Source: JAUIBE01 sp035267185 (GTDB lineage: Bacteria; Pseudomonadota; Gammaproteobacteria; Xanthomonadales; SZUA-36). From it: a DNA stretch of 64,000 nucleotides. The first letter of the stretch is position 1. Each line of letters begins with the position of its first letter. Location of the stretch: contig DATFLY010000008.1 in assembly GCA_035267185.1 (NCBI GenBank), positions 1 through 64,000 on the forward strand, written 5' to 3'. Both the position numbers and the translations under genes were made by a program. Shown piece after piece: positions 23,580 through 31,590 of this stretch. The notes under the pieces were generated by a model, which searched no databases, was not told the origin of the DNA, and saw nothing but the letters and a program-made list of their open reading frames with translations.

Positions 23580-24796
23580 CGCGGAGCAATTCCTACCAGG
23601 TGTGCGAGGTCTTTGAAAAAGATACGGATGTGAGCCATGGGATCACGTTTCACCAGCTTTTTGTTCATATAGGCTTCCCACGTCAGCTTTTGCACATCAG
23701 GATCCTTGCAGATTTTAACGAACTTCTCTCGCAGACGATCATTCGAATACCAAAAATACTGCATGATTCCCAGGATCATGAATACCCGGCCATGATCCTT
23801 CATAAACCGTTTTCGGGCAGACTTCAGGGCTTTCGCGTTTCCGGTCGCCAGGTATTCCTGTACTGCTTCTCCTGCCAACCTGCCGCTGTACATTGCATAA
23901 TAAATCCCCTCTCCTGAAGAAGGCGCAACTGCTCCGGCCGCATCGCCTGCAACCACCACATCACGACCGTTGTCCCAGCGTTTCAAAGTTCTCAGTGGCA
24001 ATGGCGCACCTTCGCAACGAACGGTTTCTCTTTCCTTCAAACCCGCATTGTCTCTCAGCTTTCCGGTTGCCTGTTTGAGCGAGAGCCCTTTTTTCGCGGT
24101 ACCGGTTCCGATACTGGTTTTTTCCCCGTGAGGGAAAACCCAGCCATAGAAGTCCGGCGAAATCTCACCCTGGTAATAAACATCGCAGCGTTCCGGATCG
24201 AATGAACCGTCTTCCGCCGGCTCGGGTGACTTCACAATTTCATGATAGGCATAGACATGCTTGGGCCGGCCCAGCCTGGGCATGAATTCGCGGACAACTT
24301 TCGAGTTTGCGCCATCGGCACCAATCAGTGCCCTGACCGGAATATGCTGATCATCGCTGCCTTTTTCGTGGGGACGGAATTTCAGGTGCAAGGTTCCTGC
24401 CCTGTCCCTCTTGCACCCCATGTACATGCCCTGGCGCAAATCCGCACCTGCAGATTCCGCCCGCTCCCGCAGCCACGGATCAAAATCAGCCCGGTCCACC
24501 ATGCCAACAAAACCGCCTATTTCCATGTCAACGCCCATTCCCGAAGGTGCGATCATCCGGGCGCTGGTGACGCGAGCTTCGAGTTGTTCTTCCGGAACAT
24601 CAAACTCCCGCAACAGGATGGGCGGCACAGCGCCCCCGCACGGCTTGATTCGACCCGGACGATCCAGAAGCAACACTCTTAATCCGGCAACAGCCAGGTC
24701 ATGAGCTGCGGTTGCCCCGGCCGGGCCTCCACCCACAACGGCAACATCGTAAACTGGCTCCTGAGGTGCGGGTCGAAAGTCTTGTTCAGTTTTCAT
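23576..24796 (-). CDS. bchP: Geranylgeranyl diphosphate/bacteriochlorophyll reductase
   Basis: Flavoprotein of 406 residues that reduces the geranylgeranyl tail of bacteriochlorophyll to phytyl. The FAD-binding motif GGGPAGATAAHDLAVAG is at about residues 21-37, and the second nucleotide motif VVAGDAAGAVAPSSGEGIYY is typical of the GGR family. The segment PCGGAVPP, near residue 53, is the diagnostic Cys motif. It overlaps the transporter gene upstream by 11 bases and tspO downstream by 4. Position next to bchG, whose product adds the tail, agrees. No frameshift; the length fits the family (about 390-410). Confidence 0.94.
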   Translation of the reverse strand: MKTEQDFRPAPQEPVYDVAVVGGGPAGATAAHDLAVAGLRVLLLDRPGRIKPCGGAVPPILLREFDVPEEQLEARVTSARMIAPSGMGVDMEIGGFVGMVDRADFDPWLRERAESAGADLRQGMYMGCKRDRAGTLHLKFRPHEKGSDDQHIPVRALIGADGANSKVVREFMPRLGRPKHVYAYHEIVKSPEPAEDGSFDPERCDVYYQGEISPDFYGWVFPHGEKTSIGTGTAKKGLSLKQATGKLRDNAGLKERETVRCEGAPLPLRTLKRWDNGRDVVVAGDAAGAVAPSSGEGIYYAMYSGRLAGEAVQEYLATGNAKALKSARKRFMKDHGRVFMILGIMQYFWYSNDRLREKFVKICKDPDVQKLTWEAYMNKKLVKRDPMAHIRIFFKDLAHLVGIAPR

Positions 24797-26153
24797 TTAG
24801 ACGTACCATCGTTGAAGCTGTAATTGAGGGAGCCGACTGAATCTGTTCAGATGCCGGTCCTGGGTCGATGCTCCTGGCAAGGAATGCAGAGGTTAGAAAA
24901 AGCAAGCTTTGCGCAACAAAAATCATCGCATAAGCGAAGGAATCAGAATTGAACATCCAGTTGAGTATATCCACGGATGCAGTGCCCAAAATACCACCAA
25001 GACCAAAGGCGACCGCCTGAGCTGCACCCCATACACCCATGCGTGTCCCGCGACGCGCAGGATCGCCCTCAGACACCAGCCACATCATCGCGCCAATGGC
25101 TGCCACGGCATACGCACCATTGGCGAATCCTAAAGCAAAAACATTGAGCTTCAATGGCCAGGGTGGCCCAAGAAAACCGGATAGTGCCAGGCAGGCAAGC
25201 ATGCCAGCGGACAACAGGCACCCTGTAATCATGAAGGCCCTGAGGCCGCCTGCGCTTTTGCGAACTTTCAAGCCTGCAAGAGCGACAAACAACATGCCGC
25301 TGAGAATCCCGCCATATTGAATGCCACCAAGCTGGGTCGATTCTCCGGGAGTCAGGCCAAATACCAGGCCGGCAAATGGCTCCAGAACCAGATCCTGTGC
25401 GCTGTAGGCGAGCATGGAAATAAATACGAATATTCCGAACCGAAGGGTATGCGGCTCGCCCATCACCTGCCTCAGCGCGGGTAAAAAAGCAGGCTTTTCC
25501 CTTTTTTCGGCAGTGCCGGAATCATCATTTTCTGATTGTTTTTCGACTTTACGCTCCAGCTTCCAGACTGACGCAATGGTGATCGAAAGCGCTATGGCTG
25601 AAACAATGCCCGTGACCACAATCAGGCGGGGGAAACTGAATGGATCGAGGAAAGCTCCCGCAATGCCCGCAGTTAATGCAAATCCGGTAATCATCATGGT
25701 CCATGTCAGGGTCGCAGCAGCAGCCCGCTGATTGTCGGCAACGCCTGCCGCCAACAAGACCAGCAGGGACGTGCCACACGCTCCAACCCCTGCCCCGATC
25801 AGCAGGAACGCGACAAAAGCCAGCGCTATGCCCGCCAACTGGCTCGTTGCCATGAATGCAACGCCGGCCGCAGCAAGCACCCCTCCGGCTGCCAGCACTG
25901 CCATACCACCGATAATCCATGGCGTTCGTTTGCCGCCAATATCCGATCCATAACCAAATCGGGGTCGCGTGAACTGGACGAAATAGTGAATAGCCACCAG
26001 CAGCCCTGGTAATGCCGCCGGTAATGCCAGCTCGACAACCATCACGCGATTGAGTGTGGATGTTGTCAACACAACCACTGCGCCAATGGCAGTCTGCACA
26101 AATCCGATCCGGATGATATCCAGCCATCCGAAATTTGCCCGGTTCATCGTCAT
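24786..26153 (-). CDS. BCD-family MFS transporter (PucC-like, bchG-bchP linked)
   Basis: Twelve-span membrane protein of 455 residues of the bacteriochlorophyll delivery (BCD) group of the major facilitator superfamily, to which PucC and LhaA belong. Family landmarks are STLNRVMVVELALPA near residue 31, YGSDIGGKRTPWI and a C-terminal GVWGAAQAVAFGLGG. The gene lies between bchG and bchP, where Rhodobacter has orf428, and overlaps both (4 and 11 bases). It probably assists pigment insertion or traffic; the exact substrate is unknown. A basic/acid loop at about residues 200-217 (KQSENDDSGTAEKREK) separates the two halves. Confidence 0.88.
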   Translation of the reverse strand: MTMNRANFGWLDIIRIGFVQTAIGAVVVLTTSTLNRVMVVELALPAALPGLLVAIHYFVQFTRPRFGYGSDIGGKRTPWIIGGMAVLAAGGVLAAAGVAFMATSQLAGIALAFVAFLLIGAGVGACGTSLLVLLAAGVADNQRAAAATLTWTMMITGFALTAGIAGAFLDPFSFPRLIVVTGIVSAIALSITIASVWKLERKVEKQSENDDSGTAEKREKPAFLPALRQVMGEPHTLRFGIFVFISMLAYSAQDLVLEPFAGLVFGLTPGESTQLGGIQYGGILSGMLFVALAGLKVRKSAGGLRAFMITGCLLSAGMLACLALSGFLGPPWPLKLNVFALGFANGAYAVAAIGAMMWLVSEGDPARRGTRMGVWGAAQAVAFGLGGILGTASVDILNWMFNSDSFAYAMIFVAQSLLFLTSAFLARSIDPGPASEQIQSAPSITASTMVRLNEN

Positions 26154-27058
26154 GGATTAAGAATGCCCCTGACAGCGAATGCGCTGACCAGCATTCCCAG
26201 AACGTAAAGTGTCACGCCGGTTGCGTTGTACCAGGGGGCCAGTTTCTCAGGGTCCTTCAGCAACCTGATCATCAGTGCGACCTGGGTAATCAGCATCAGT
26301 GCAACCACCCCGGCTGCAATGACATCTCCCCAGTAGAACAAAAGCGCGACCACCAACACCTGTGGAATGGCCATGACCCAACAGGCGAGCACAGCCGCGC
26401 GTTTCGCGCCGAGTTGTACTGGCAGGGAAAGCACACCCATTTCGGTATCGCCTTTGATCGCCTTAAAGTCGTTGAGCGTCATGATTCCGTGTGCGCCAAT
26501 GCTGTATAAAACCGCCAACCAGATGGTGTAATAGCTGGGTAATGCGTTTGCAGCGACTGCAGCAGCGGTAAACCAGGGCAATCCTTCATAACAGACGCCA
26601 ACCGCAGCATTGCCCCACCAGCCATTTTGCTTGAGTCGAAAAGGCGGTGCACTGTATGCCCAGGCAAAGATCAGACCCAGAATTCCGGCAACGGCCACAA
26701 CCGGGCCTAACATAATGGCAACAGCCACCGACACTGAAGTCCAGATAATCGCGAAATAGAGCCCGCGTCGTCCCGGCACCCTGCCCGATGGAATCGGCCG
26801 ACCCGGTTCATTGAGTGCGTCAACGTGACGGTCAAACCAGTCATTAACAACCTGGCTTGTACCGCAAATTAACGGCCCAGCGAGGGCAATTCCAGCCAGG
26901 ATGAGTGGCCAGCGTTCATCCAGCGGCTGGCCCGATGCGACCAGGCCACAACCAAAAGCCCACATGGGTGGAAACCAGGTGATTGGTTTGAGTAATTCGA
27001 GGTAATCGGTCCAGCGCTGACGTACCGGTTCGATTGCGCTGGTTGTAACGCGCTCCAT
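26150..27058 (-). CDS. bchG: Bacteriochlorophyll a synthase
   Basis: Prenyltransferase of 302 residues that esterifies bacteriochlorophyllide a with geranylgeranyl diphosphate. UbiA family with the Asp-rich motif NDWFDRHVDALNEPGRPIPSGR and a second loop LNDFKAIKGDTEMGV; about nine spans. I start at the ATG at 27058 (MERVTTSAI). A TTG at 27094 would add 12 residues but lies on the likely -35 element. No Shine-Dalgarno precedes either start. First gene of the bchG-BCD-bchP-tspO-orf-tspO-bciA operon, with a PpsR-type operator over its promoter. Confidence 0.94.
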   Translation of the reverse strand: MERVTTSAIEPVRQRWTDYLELLKPITWFPPMWAFGCGLVASGQPLDERWPLILAGIALAGPLICGTSQVVNDWFDRHVDALNEPGRPIPSGRVPGRRGLYFAIIWTSVSVAVAIMLGPVVAVAGILGLIFAWAYSAPPFRLKQNGWWGNAAVGVCYEGLPWFTAAAVAANALPSYYTIWLAVLYSIGAHGIMTLNDFKAIKGDTEMGVLSLPVQLGAKRAAVLACWVMAIPQVLVVALLFYWGDVIAAGVVALMLITQVALMIRLLKDPEKLAPWYNATGVTLYVLGMLVSAFAVRGILNP

Positions 27059-27067
27059 ACAGGGAAA

Positions 27068-27106
27068 CGTATACCTGGCATCTAAAAGTGTCAACTATTA
27101 ATTACA
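27068..27106 (-). promoter_or_regulatory. bchG promoter with PpsR/CrtJ operator
   Basis: TGT-N12-ACA is perfect at 27089-27106. On the minus strand its left half reads TTGACA (27094-27089), an ideal -35 box; the best -10 is TATACG at 27073-27068 with a 15-base spacer. A repressor bound here would cover the -35. Transcription from this promoter would start only a few bases before the bchG ATG, which would explain the missing ribosome site. Confidence 0.65.
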
Positions 27107-27141
27107 ATGTCAGGGCAGGTTTACGCAGGCGCGCAAATACT

Positions 27142-28578
27142 TTAGTTGGACTTACCGTTCTTGCTTCCGTTCTTGTTGCCATTTTTTGGCTTGTTGGTTG
27201 CAAATCCATAGCGTCTGAGTTTGACGTAAAGACTCTGTCGGCTGAGCCCCAGGAGTTCAGCAGCAGATGCCCGATTGTTGTCTGTGGAAGTGAGGGCAGC
27301 CTCGATACACAAACGCTCGATAATGTCAGATGTTTCGCGAACAAGCTCCTGCAATGGAACCCGTCCGATTAACTTGGTCATGTCCTGCAGGGACTGTGCC
27401 AGAGGTCGATCTTTTGCTGGTGTCGTGACCGGCTTGCTGCGAATGTTATGACGCAGGGTAAAGCCAAGGCAGGGAACATCAGCCTCCAGGGCAGAGACTG
27501 CAGAAATATCGACATCTATTGGCTCGCCGAACTGAGGTCTTACCATACTTGCCGAGTGCCGAACCTGTGTTCTTTGTTTGAGATTTTTGCGAAGCACTTC
27601 AATGTCCACACCCGAACGCCCTACCCAGCTATCCAGGGGCTGCCCCAATACCTGTTGCTCCGAACCCAAACCGCATAATTCAACGAATGCGTCATTGGCT
27701 GAGAGGATGACACCATTTGGATCAGTGACAACAAAAGCCTCTGGGGATCGTTGTATCACATCGAGTACAGAACGGCTCACTGGCGTGGATTCAGGCTGGG
27801 AATCAGAACTGATGCGAATGAGAAAATACATTCCATCTTCGCGCCGCAGGAGACTGGCACCAACCAGCAGGCTGGCACCTTTCGCAAGACGAACATTGAT
27901 GTCTTCAGCATGGCCAGCTGCACGAACCTGGGTGAGTAAGGCCTCAACCTCGTCTTCGCTCTCGGGCGTCATTCCTCTTGGGAACCTTCGACCCACCAAT
28001 TTATCAATTGGAAGTTCCAGCACCTCGCTTGCTGCTGGGTTGGCTTCAACAATTCTCAGGTTGTCGGAGTCAATAATCAGAATGCCTTCTGATGCCAGCG
28101 TGAAAAGCATTCGGTAACGGGTTTCAGCCTGGTGCAGGCGTGCGTAGTCCCGTTCCATGGAGTGCTGAACATCGAGCAGTTGTTGTTGCAGATCTGAAAT
28201 CTGGCGCAGATCCCGACCAACAACGATCAGGTGACCATCGTCGTCCCGCGACACGGCCCGATACATGATGGGTATGTCCACACCAGACTCAGTGGGGTGA
28301 TTGACCTGGCGCCATGGTGACGGTACATCCTCTGAACTGATCGAAAGCAGATCAGAAATCTTATTCCTGCATTCGCTTGTAACCGTTTCCACCCATGGCT
28401 TTCCGACCCATTCGATAGCAGAGGCAACTGAACTGTCCCTGGCACCAAAACCCACGTCCAGAACCACACCCTCGTCATCAATGACGAGACTGATATCGTT
28501 TGTCGATGTGACGATATGGCCTATTTGCCTGGCATCAAATCCACGCATGTAGGCTTCCGGTTCCCGAAATGGGGTCAT
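27142..28578 (-). CDS. ppsR: Photosynthesis gene repressor PpsR/CrtJ
   Basis: Redox- and light-linked repressor of 478 residues. Layout: N-terminal PAS-like domain (about 10-130), a Q-linker helix (LRQISDLQQQLLDVQHSMER), two further PAS domains (about 150-260 and 270-385), and a Fis-type helix-turn-helix near the end (NRASAAELLGLSRQSLYVKL). A Cys (LCIEAALTS) lies just before the HTH; a cysteine near that place takes part in redox control in Rhodobacter. The tail KPKNGNKNGSKNGKSN is repetitive. Start ATG at 28578; an ATG at 28548 has a better GGAAG site. It stands behind aerR and before bchG, and its target motif TGT-N12-ACA recurs in this window. Confidence 0.93.
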   Translation of the reverse strand: MTPFREPEAYMRGFDARQIGHIVTSTNDISLVIDDEGVVLDVGFGARDSSVASAIEWVGKPWVETVTSECRNKISDLLSISSEDVPSPWRQVNHPTESGVDIPIMYRAVSRDDDGHLIVVGRDLRQISDLQQQLLDVQHSMERDYARLHQAETRYRMLFTLASEGILIIDSDNLRIVEANPAASEVLELPIDKLVGRRFPRGMTPESEDEVEALLTQVRAAGHAEDINVRLAKGASLLVGASLLRREDGMYFLIRISSDSQPESTPVSRSVLDVIQRSPEAFVVTDPNGVILSANDAFVELCGLGSEQQVLGQPLDSWVGRSGVDIEVLRKNLKQRTQVRHSASMVRPQFGEPIDVDISAVSALEADVPCLGFTLRHNIRSKPVTTPAKDRPLAQSLQDMTKLIGRVPLQELVRETSDIIERLCIEAALTSTDNNRASAAELLGLSRQSLYVKLRRYGFATNKPKNGNKNGSKNGKSN

Positions 28579-28649
28579 CTTCAGTTTTCATCCAACCGTC
28601 AACGACCTGGAATTTATTCATATCAGTGCTTCCTGCGACTTCTGAGTAT

Positions 28650-28674
28650 CTTTAGTCAGCGTTACTGACTAAAG
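28650..28674 (-). other. Perfect stem-loop over the aerR stop codon
   Basis: CTTTAGTCA at 28650-28658 and TGACTAAAG at 28666-28674 form a perfect 9-base inverted repeat with a 7-base loop, covering the last codons and the TAA of aerR (28652-28654). No U-run follows in the transcript, so it is not a classic intrinsic terminator. It could stabilise the aerR end or limit read-through to ppsR, 73 bases downstream. Confidence 0.6.
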
Positions 28675-29527
28675 ATTCCGCAAGACGAACTCCTTCGTCG
28701 CCTGCTGCGGCAGAAGCATCCGCACCGATTTCTTTGTGCAACTGATCCTGTTCGGCAAACATTCGCCCGCCGACCATTACCTTGATGTCCTTGTTACAGG
28801 ACTGAATCCGAACTTCCCTAATCTGGTTGGAAAGTTCCTCAAGATGACGGTCAGAGCTGACAGAAAATCCGATGATGTCAAAGTGATTGTTGCGCACCAG
28901 TTCCATAAGTTCTGATGCTCCGTCGGGCGTGCCACTCCAGACGTTCCATCCACCCCTGCGGAAGAACTCAACAGTCATGAACAGGCCGAAAGTATGTTGC
29001 TCACCTGGAACAGGAACAATCAATGCACTGTGATGACTGTCGACATCTTCACCTGCTGCGGCACAAAAACAGGGACTGAATTGCAACAGCACCTGATGCA
29101 TCCGGGCAACCGCAATGGTAACCATCGTGAACGAAACCTCATCGGATTCCCATAGACTGCCAAGCCGGCGGGCCGATGGTGCCAATAAGTCCAGATAGAT
29201 GGTTTGAAGGGAAACACCTGCAGAACGAAGCCTGGAAATAAATTCTGAGGCAACCTTCGCATCATGGCGAAGAACGAGGTCAACGAATTCGTCAACTCGC
29301 TCAACCATGCCTTTAGGAGCACCGGCAGATGATTCACCGTAGCCTCCTCCCGTTTCCTGATCAAACAACATCATGAGACGTGGAATAATCTCGCTCTCTA
29401 TGGTTCGATTCAGGTCTTCTGCACAACCTTCATCGAGCGGAACATCAGGGCATTCGACCGCTGCATTTTGTCCGACCCAATCCCTCGCGCTTTCCTGAGG
29501 AATGTCGCCATCTTGTGTATGGGCCAT
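28652..29527 (-). CDS. aerR: B12-binding antirepressor AerR/PpaA
   Basis: Regulator of 291 residues with a C-terminal cobalamin-binding Rossmann domain. The segment PVPGEQHTFGLFM contains the His expected to coordinate B12 in AerR, and GGRMFAEQDQLHKEIGADA is the second conserved block. The N-terminal half is helical, with an MSR/B12-cap-like region (LRSAGVSLQTIYLDLLAPSA). AerR binds PpsR/CrtJ and relieves repression in the light. I choose the ATG at 29527 with an AGG-containing leader; an ATG at 29566 would add 13 residues, and long and short forms are known in Rhodobacter. Divergent from bchF, upstream of ppsR. Confidence 0.88.
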   Translation of the reverse strand: MAHTQDGDIPQESARDWVGQNAAVECPDVPLDEGCAEDLNRTIESEIIPRLMMLFDQETGGGYGESSAGAPKGMVERVDEFVDLVLRHDAKVASEFISRLRSAGVSLQTIYLDLLAPSARRLGSLWESDEVSFTMVTIAVARMHQVLLQFSPCFCAAAGEDVDSHHSALIVPVPGEQHTFGLFMTVEFFRRGGWNVWSGTPDGASELMELVRNNHFDIIGFSVSSDRHLEELSNQIREVRIQSCNKDIKVMVGGRMFAEQDQLHKEIGADASAAAGDEGVRLAESLVSNAD

Positions 29528-29648
29528 TACTCGTACCTGTGGGTGTGGACTTACAACTATACACATCGAATTTCAATTGTCACGTATCGACCTCGATCCA
29601 CATCAAGGCCATGGCCTCTCACCAGGTCAAACAGAGAAGCCCACTTAT

Positions 29649-29729
29649 TAATAGCGTTGTAAATATCAACCTGTCAAGTTAAATTTACGACAATTTTAGT
29701 TGACACTTTGCTTTCTTGACGATAGATTC
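29649..29729. promoter_or_regulatory. Divergent aerR / bchF promoters with PpsR-like site
   Basis: Plus strand: TTGACA at 29701-29706, 17 bases, TAGATT at 29724-29729, for bchF. Minus strand: TTGACA at 29678-29673, 18 bases, TATTAA at 29654-29649, for aerR. The aerR -35 is the left half of TGT-N12-ACG (29673-29690), one mismatch from the PpsR consensus, so PpsR could repress both genes. The rest of the 240-base gap shows no other clear element. Confidence 0.6.
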
Positions 29730-29767
29730 AGGTTTCTGAAGCTGGCGCTGGCAGAAATAAGTCAAAG

Positions 29768-30319
29768 GTGAAACACACTCGTTTCGAATCCACCAGGACG
29801 ATCCCATCGGATCGTACCAACGATCAATCGCAAACTCCGTTATATACCGAAGAACAACGGAAAAGGCGCGACGATTCCATCTGGACACTGGTTCAGGGAA
29901 TTCTTGCACCAGTCCAATTCCTTGTTTTCCTGGTCAGTCTTGCGCTTGTATGGCGTTTTCTTGCTACCGGCGATGGCTACCTGGCTGCCACCAGTTCAAT
30001 CGTCATCAAAACCCTGGTGCTCTACACCATCATGATTACCGGGTCACTCTGGGAAAAAGATGTTTTCGGAAAATACCTTTTTGCCGGCCCCTTTTACTGG
30101 GAAGACATAGTAAGTTCGCTGGTGATGGTTCTTCACACAGCTTATGTCCTGGTGGTGGTATTTGGATGGCTCAACGCCACTGAACAAATGGTTTTGGCCC
30201 TGGTTGCCTACACTGCCTATGTCATCAATGCAGCCCAATACCTGATCAAATTTCGCAGGGCTCGATTGCAACCCTCCCCTTCAATGACTCCGGATAATTC
30301 GCTGGGGGCAACCCCATGA
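29768..30319 (+). CDS. bchF: 3-vinyl bacteriochlorophyllide hydratase
   Basis: Membrane enzyme of 183 residues that hydrates the 3-vinyl group of (bacterio)chlorophyllide a to 3-hydroxyethyl. Family landmarks are LYTEEQRKRRDDSIWTLVQG, SLWEKDVFGKYLFAGPFYWED and AQYLIKFRRARL at the end; about four spans. The start is GTG at 29768 with only a weak AAAG before it. It opens a plus-strand run of 19 genes and overlaps bchN by 4 bases. The first 22 residues are polar and may be an extension or a misplaced start. Confidence 0.93.
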   Translation: MKHTRFESTRTIPSDRTNDQSQTPLYTEEQRKRRDDSIWTLVQGILAPVQFLVFLVSLALVWRFLATGDGYLAATSSIVIKTLVLYTIMITGSLWEKDVFGKYLFAGPFYWEDIVSSLVMVLHTAYVLVVVFGWLNATEQMVLALVAYTAYVINAAQYLIKFRRARLQPSPSMTPDNSLGATP

Positions 30320-31590
30320 GCGCGGTAATTACTGACACCCTGAAGGTCCAGACTCCGGAAATCCTCCGTCAGCGCGGCCAGCGTGAAGTGTTCTGCGGCC
30401 TCACCGGAATCGTATGGATGCACCGCAAGATCCAGGATGCATTTTTCCTGGTGGTTGGTTCCAGGACCTGTGCCCACCTGATCCAGTCAGCTGCCGGAGT
30501 CATGATATTTGCGGAACCGAGATTTGCAACAGCCATTATTGACGAACGTGACCTGGCAGGCCTGGCAGACGCCAACGAGGAATTGGATCGTGAAGTCGCA
30601 CGTCTTCTTGAACGCAGACCGGACATCAAACTTTTGTTCCTGGTCGGGTCCTGCCCCTCAGAAGTCATCAAGCTGGACCTGCAAAGAGCTGCAGAAAGGC
30701 TCACCGAACAGTTCATGCCCGATGTAAGGGTACTGAACTACTCAGGCAGCGGTATTGAAACCACGTTTACCCAGGGCGAAGACGCCTGCCTCGCAGCACT
30801 GGTACCTGAAATGCCGGTATCGGAAAGCGAGCAGGATACATTGCTGGTTGTGGGGGCACTGGCTGACGTGGTTGAAGACCAGTTTCGGCAACTTTTTGAA
30901 AAGCTGGGAATCGGGCCGGTCGAATTTTTACCGCCCAGGAAATCAACAGAGCTGCCCGCACTGGGACCCAATACCCGATACGCGCTGGTTCAACCCTTCC
31001 TTGGTGATACGGCCCGCGCACTTGAAAACCGCGGCGCCCAAAGAATTTCCGCGCCAATGCCCCTGGGCGAAGAAGGAACCACCCGTTGGCTGCAGGCTAT
31101 TGCAAACCTCTGGAATGTCCCGGCAGACCGGTTTGAAGCAGTGACTGAAGCGCCAATTCAAAGAGCCAGAAAATCCATCGCGCACTATCGCGAAAAACTG
31201 CAGGGCAAACGAATTTTCTTTTTCCCCGATTCGCAGCTCGAAATCCCCCTGGCCAGGATGTTGTCGCGCGAGTGCGGCATGAAGCTCATTGAGGTCGGCA
31301 CGCCATACCTGCATCGTGAACACCTGGAACAGGAGCTCGAGATGCTTCCTTCAGGCCCCACTCTGAGCGAGGGACAGGATGTCGAAAAACAGATTGACCG
31401 CTGCCTTGAGTCTGAACCAGACATCGTTGTTTGCGGGCTTGGCCTGGCCAACCCTCTCGAAGCACAGGGACTGACCACAAAGTGGTCAATTGAATTGCTG
31501 TTTACACCCATCCAGGGATACGAGCAGGCCGGCGATTGCGCCGAGCTGTTTGCCCGCCCACTCAATCGAAGAGAGCGACTGAAGGTCTGA
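30316..31590 (+). CDS. bchN: Dark-operative protochlorophyllide reductase subunit N
   Basis: NifD-like subunit of the nitrogenase-like, light-independent protochlorophyllide reductase (DPOR), 424 residues. Cluster-ligating cysteines are visible in REVFCGLTGIVWM, GSRTCAHLIQ and LVGSCPSEVI, which with one BchB residue hold the catalytic [4Fe-4S] cluster. It overlaps bchF and is followed by bchB without any gap (stop 31590, ATG 31591). DPOR is oxygen-labile in vitro but is the only protochlorophyllide reductase seen here. No light-dependent POR gene is present. Confidence 0.96.
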   Translation: MSAVITDTLKVQTPEILRQRGQREVFCGLTGIVWMHRKIQDAFFLVVGSRTCAHLIQSAAGVMIFAEPRFATAIIDERDLAGLADANEELDREVARLLERRPDIKLLFLVGSCPSEVIKLDLQRAAERLTEQFMPDVRVLNYSGSGIETTFTQGEDACLAALVPEMPVSESEQDTLLVVGALADVVEDQFRQLFEKLGIGPVEFLPPRKSTELPALGPNTRYALVQPFLGDTARALENRGAQRISAPMPLGEEGTTRWLQAIANLWNVPADRFEAVTEAPIQRARKSIAHYREKLQGKRIFFFPDSQLEIPLARMLSRECGMKLIEVGTPYLHREHLEQELEMLPSGPTLSEGQDVEKQIDRCLESEPDIVVCGLGLANPLEAQGLTTKWSIELLFTPIQGYEQAGDCAELFARPLNRRERLKV

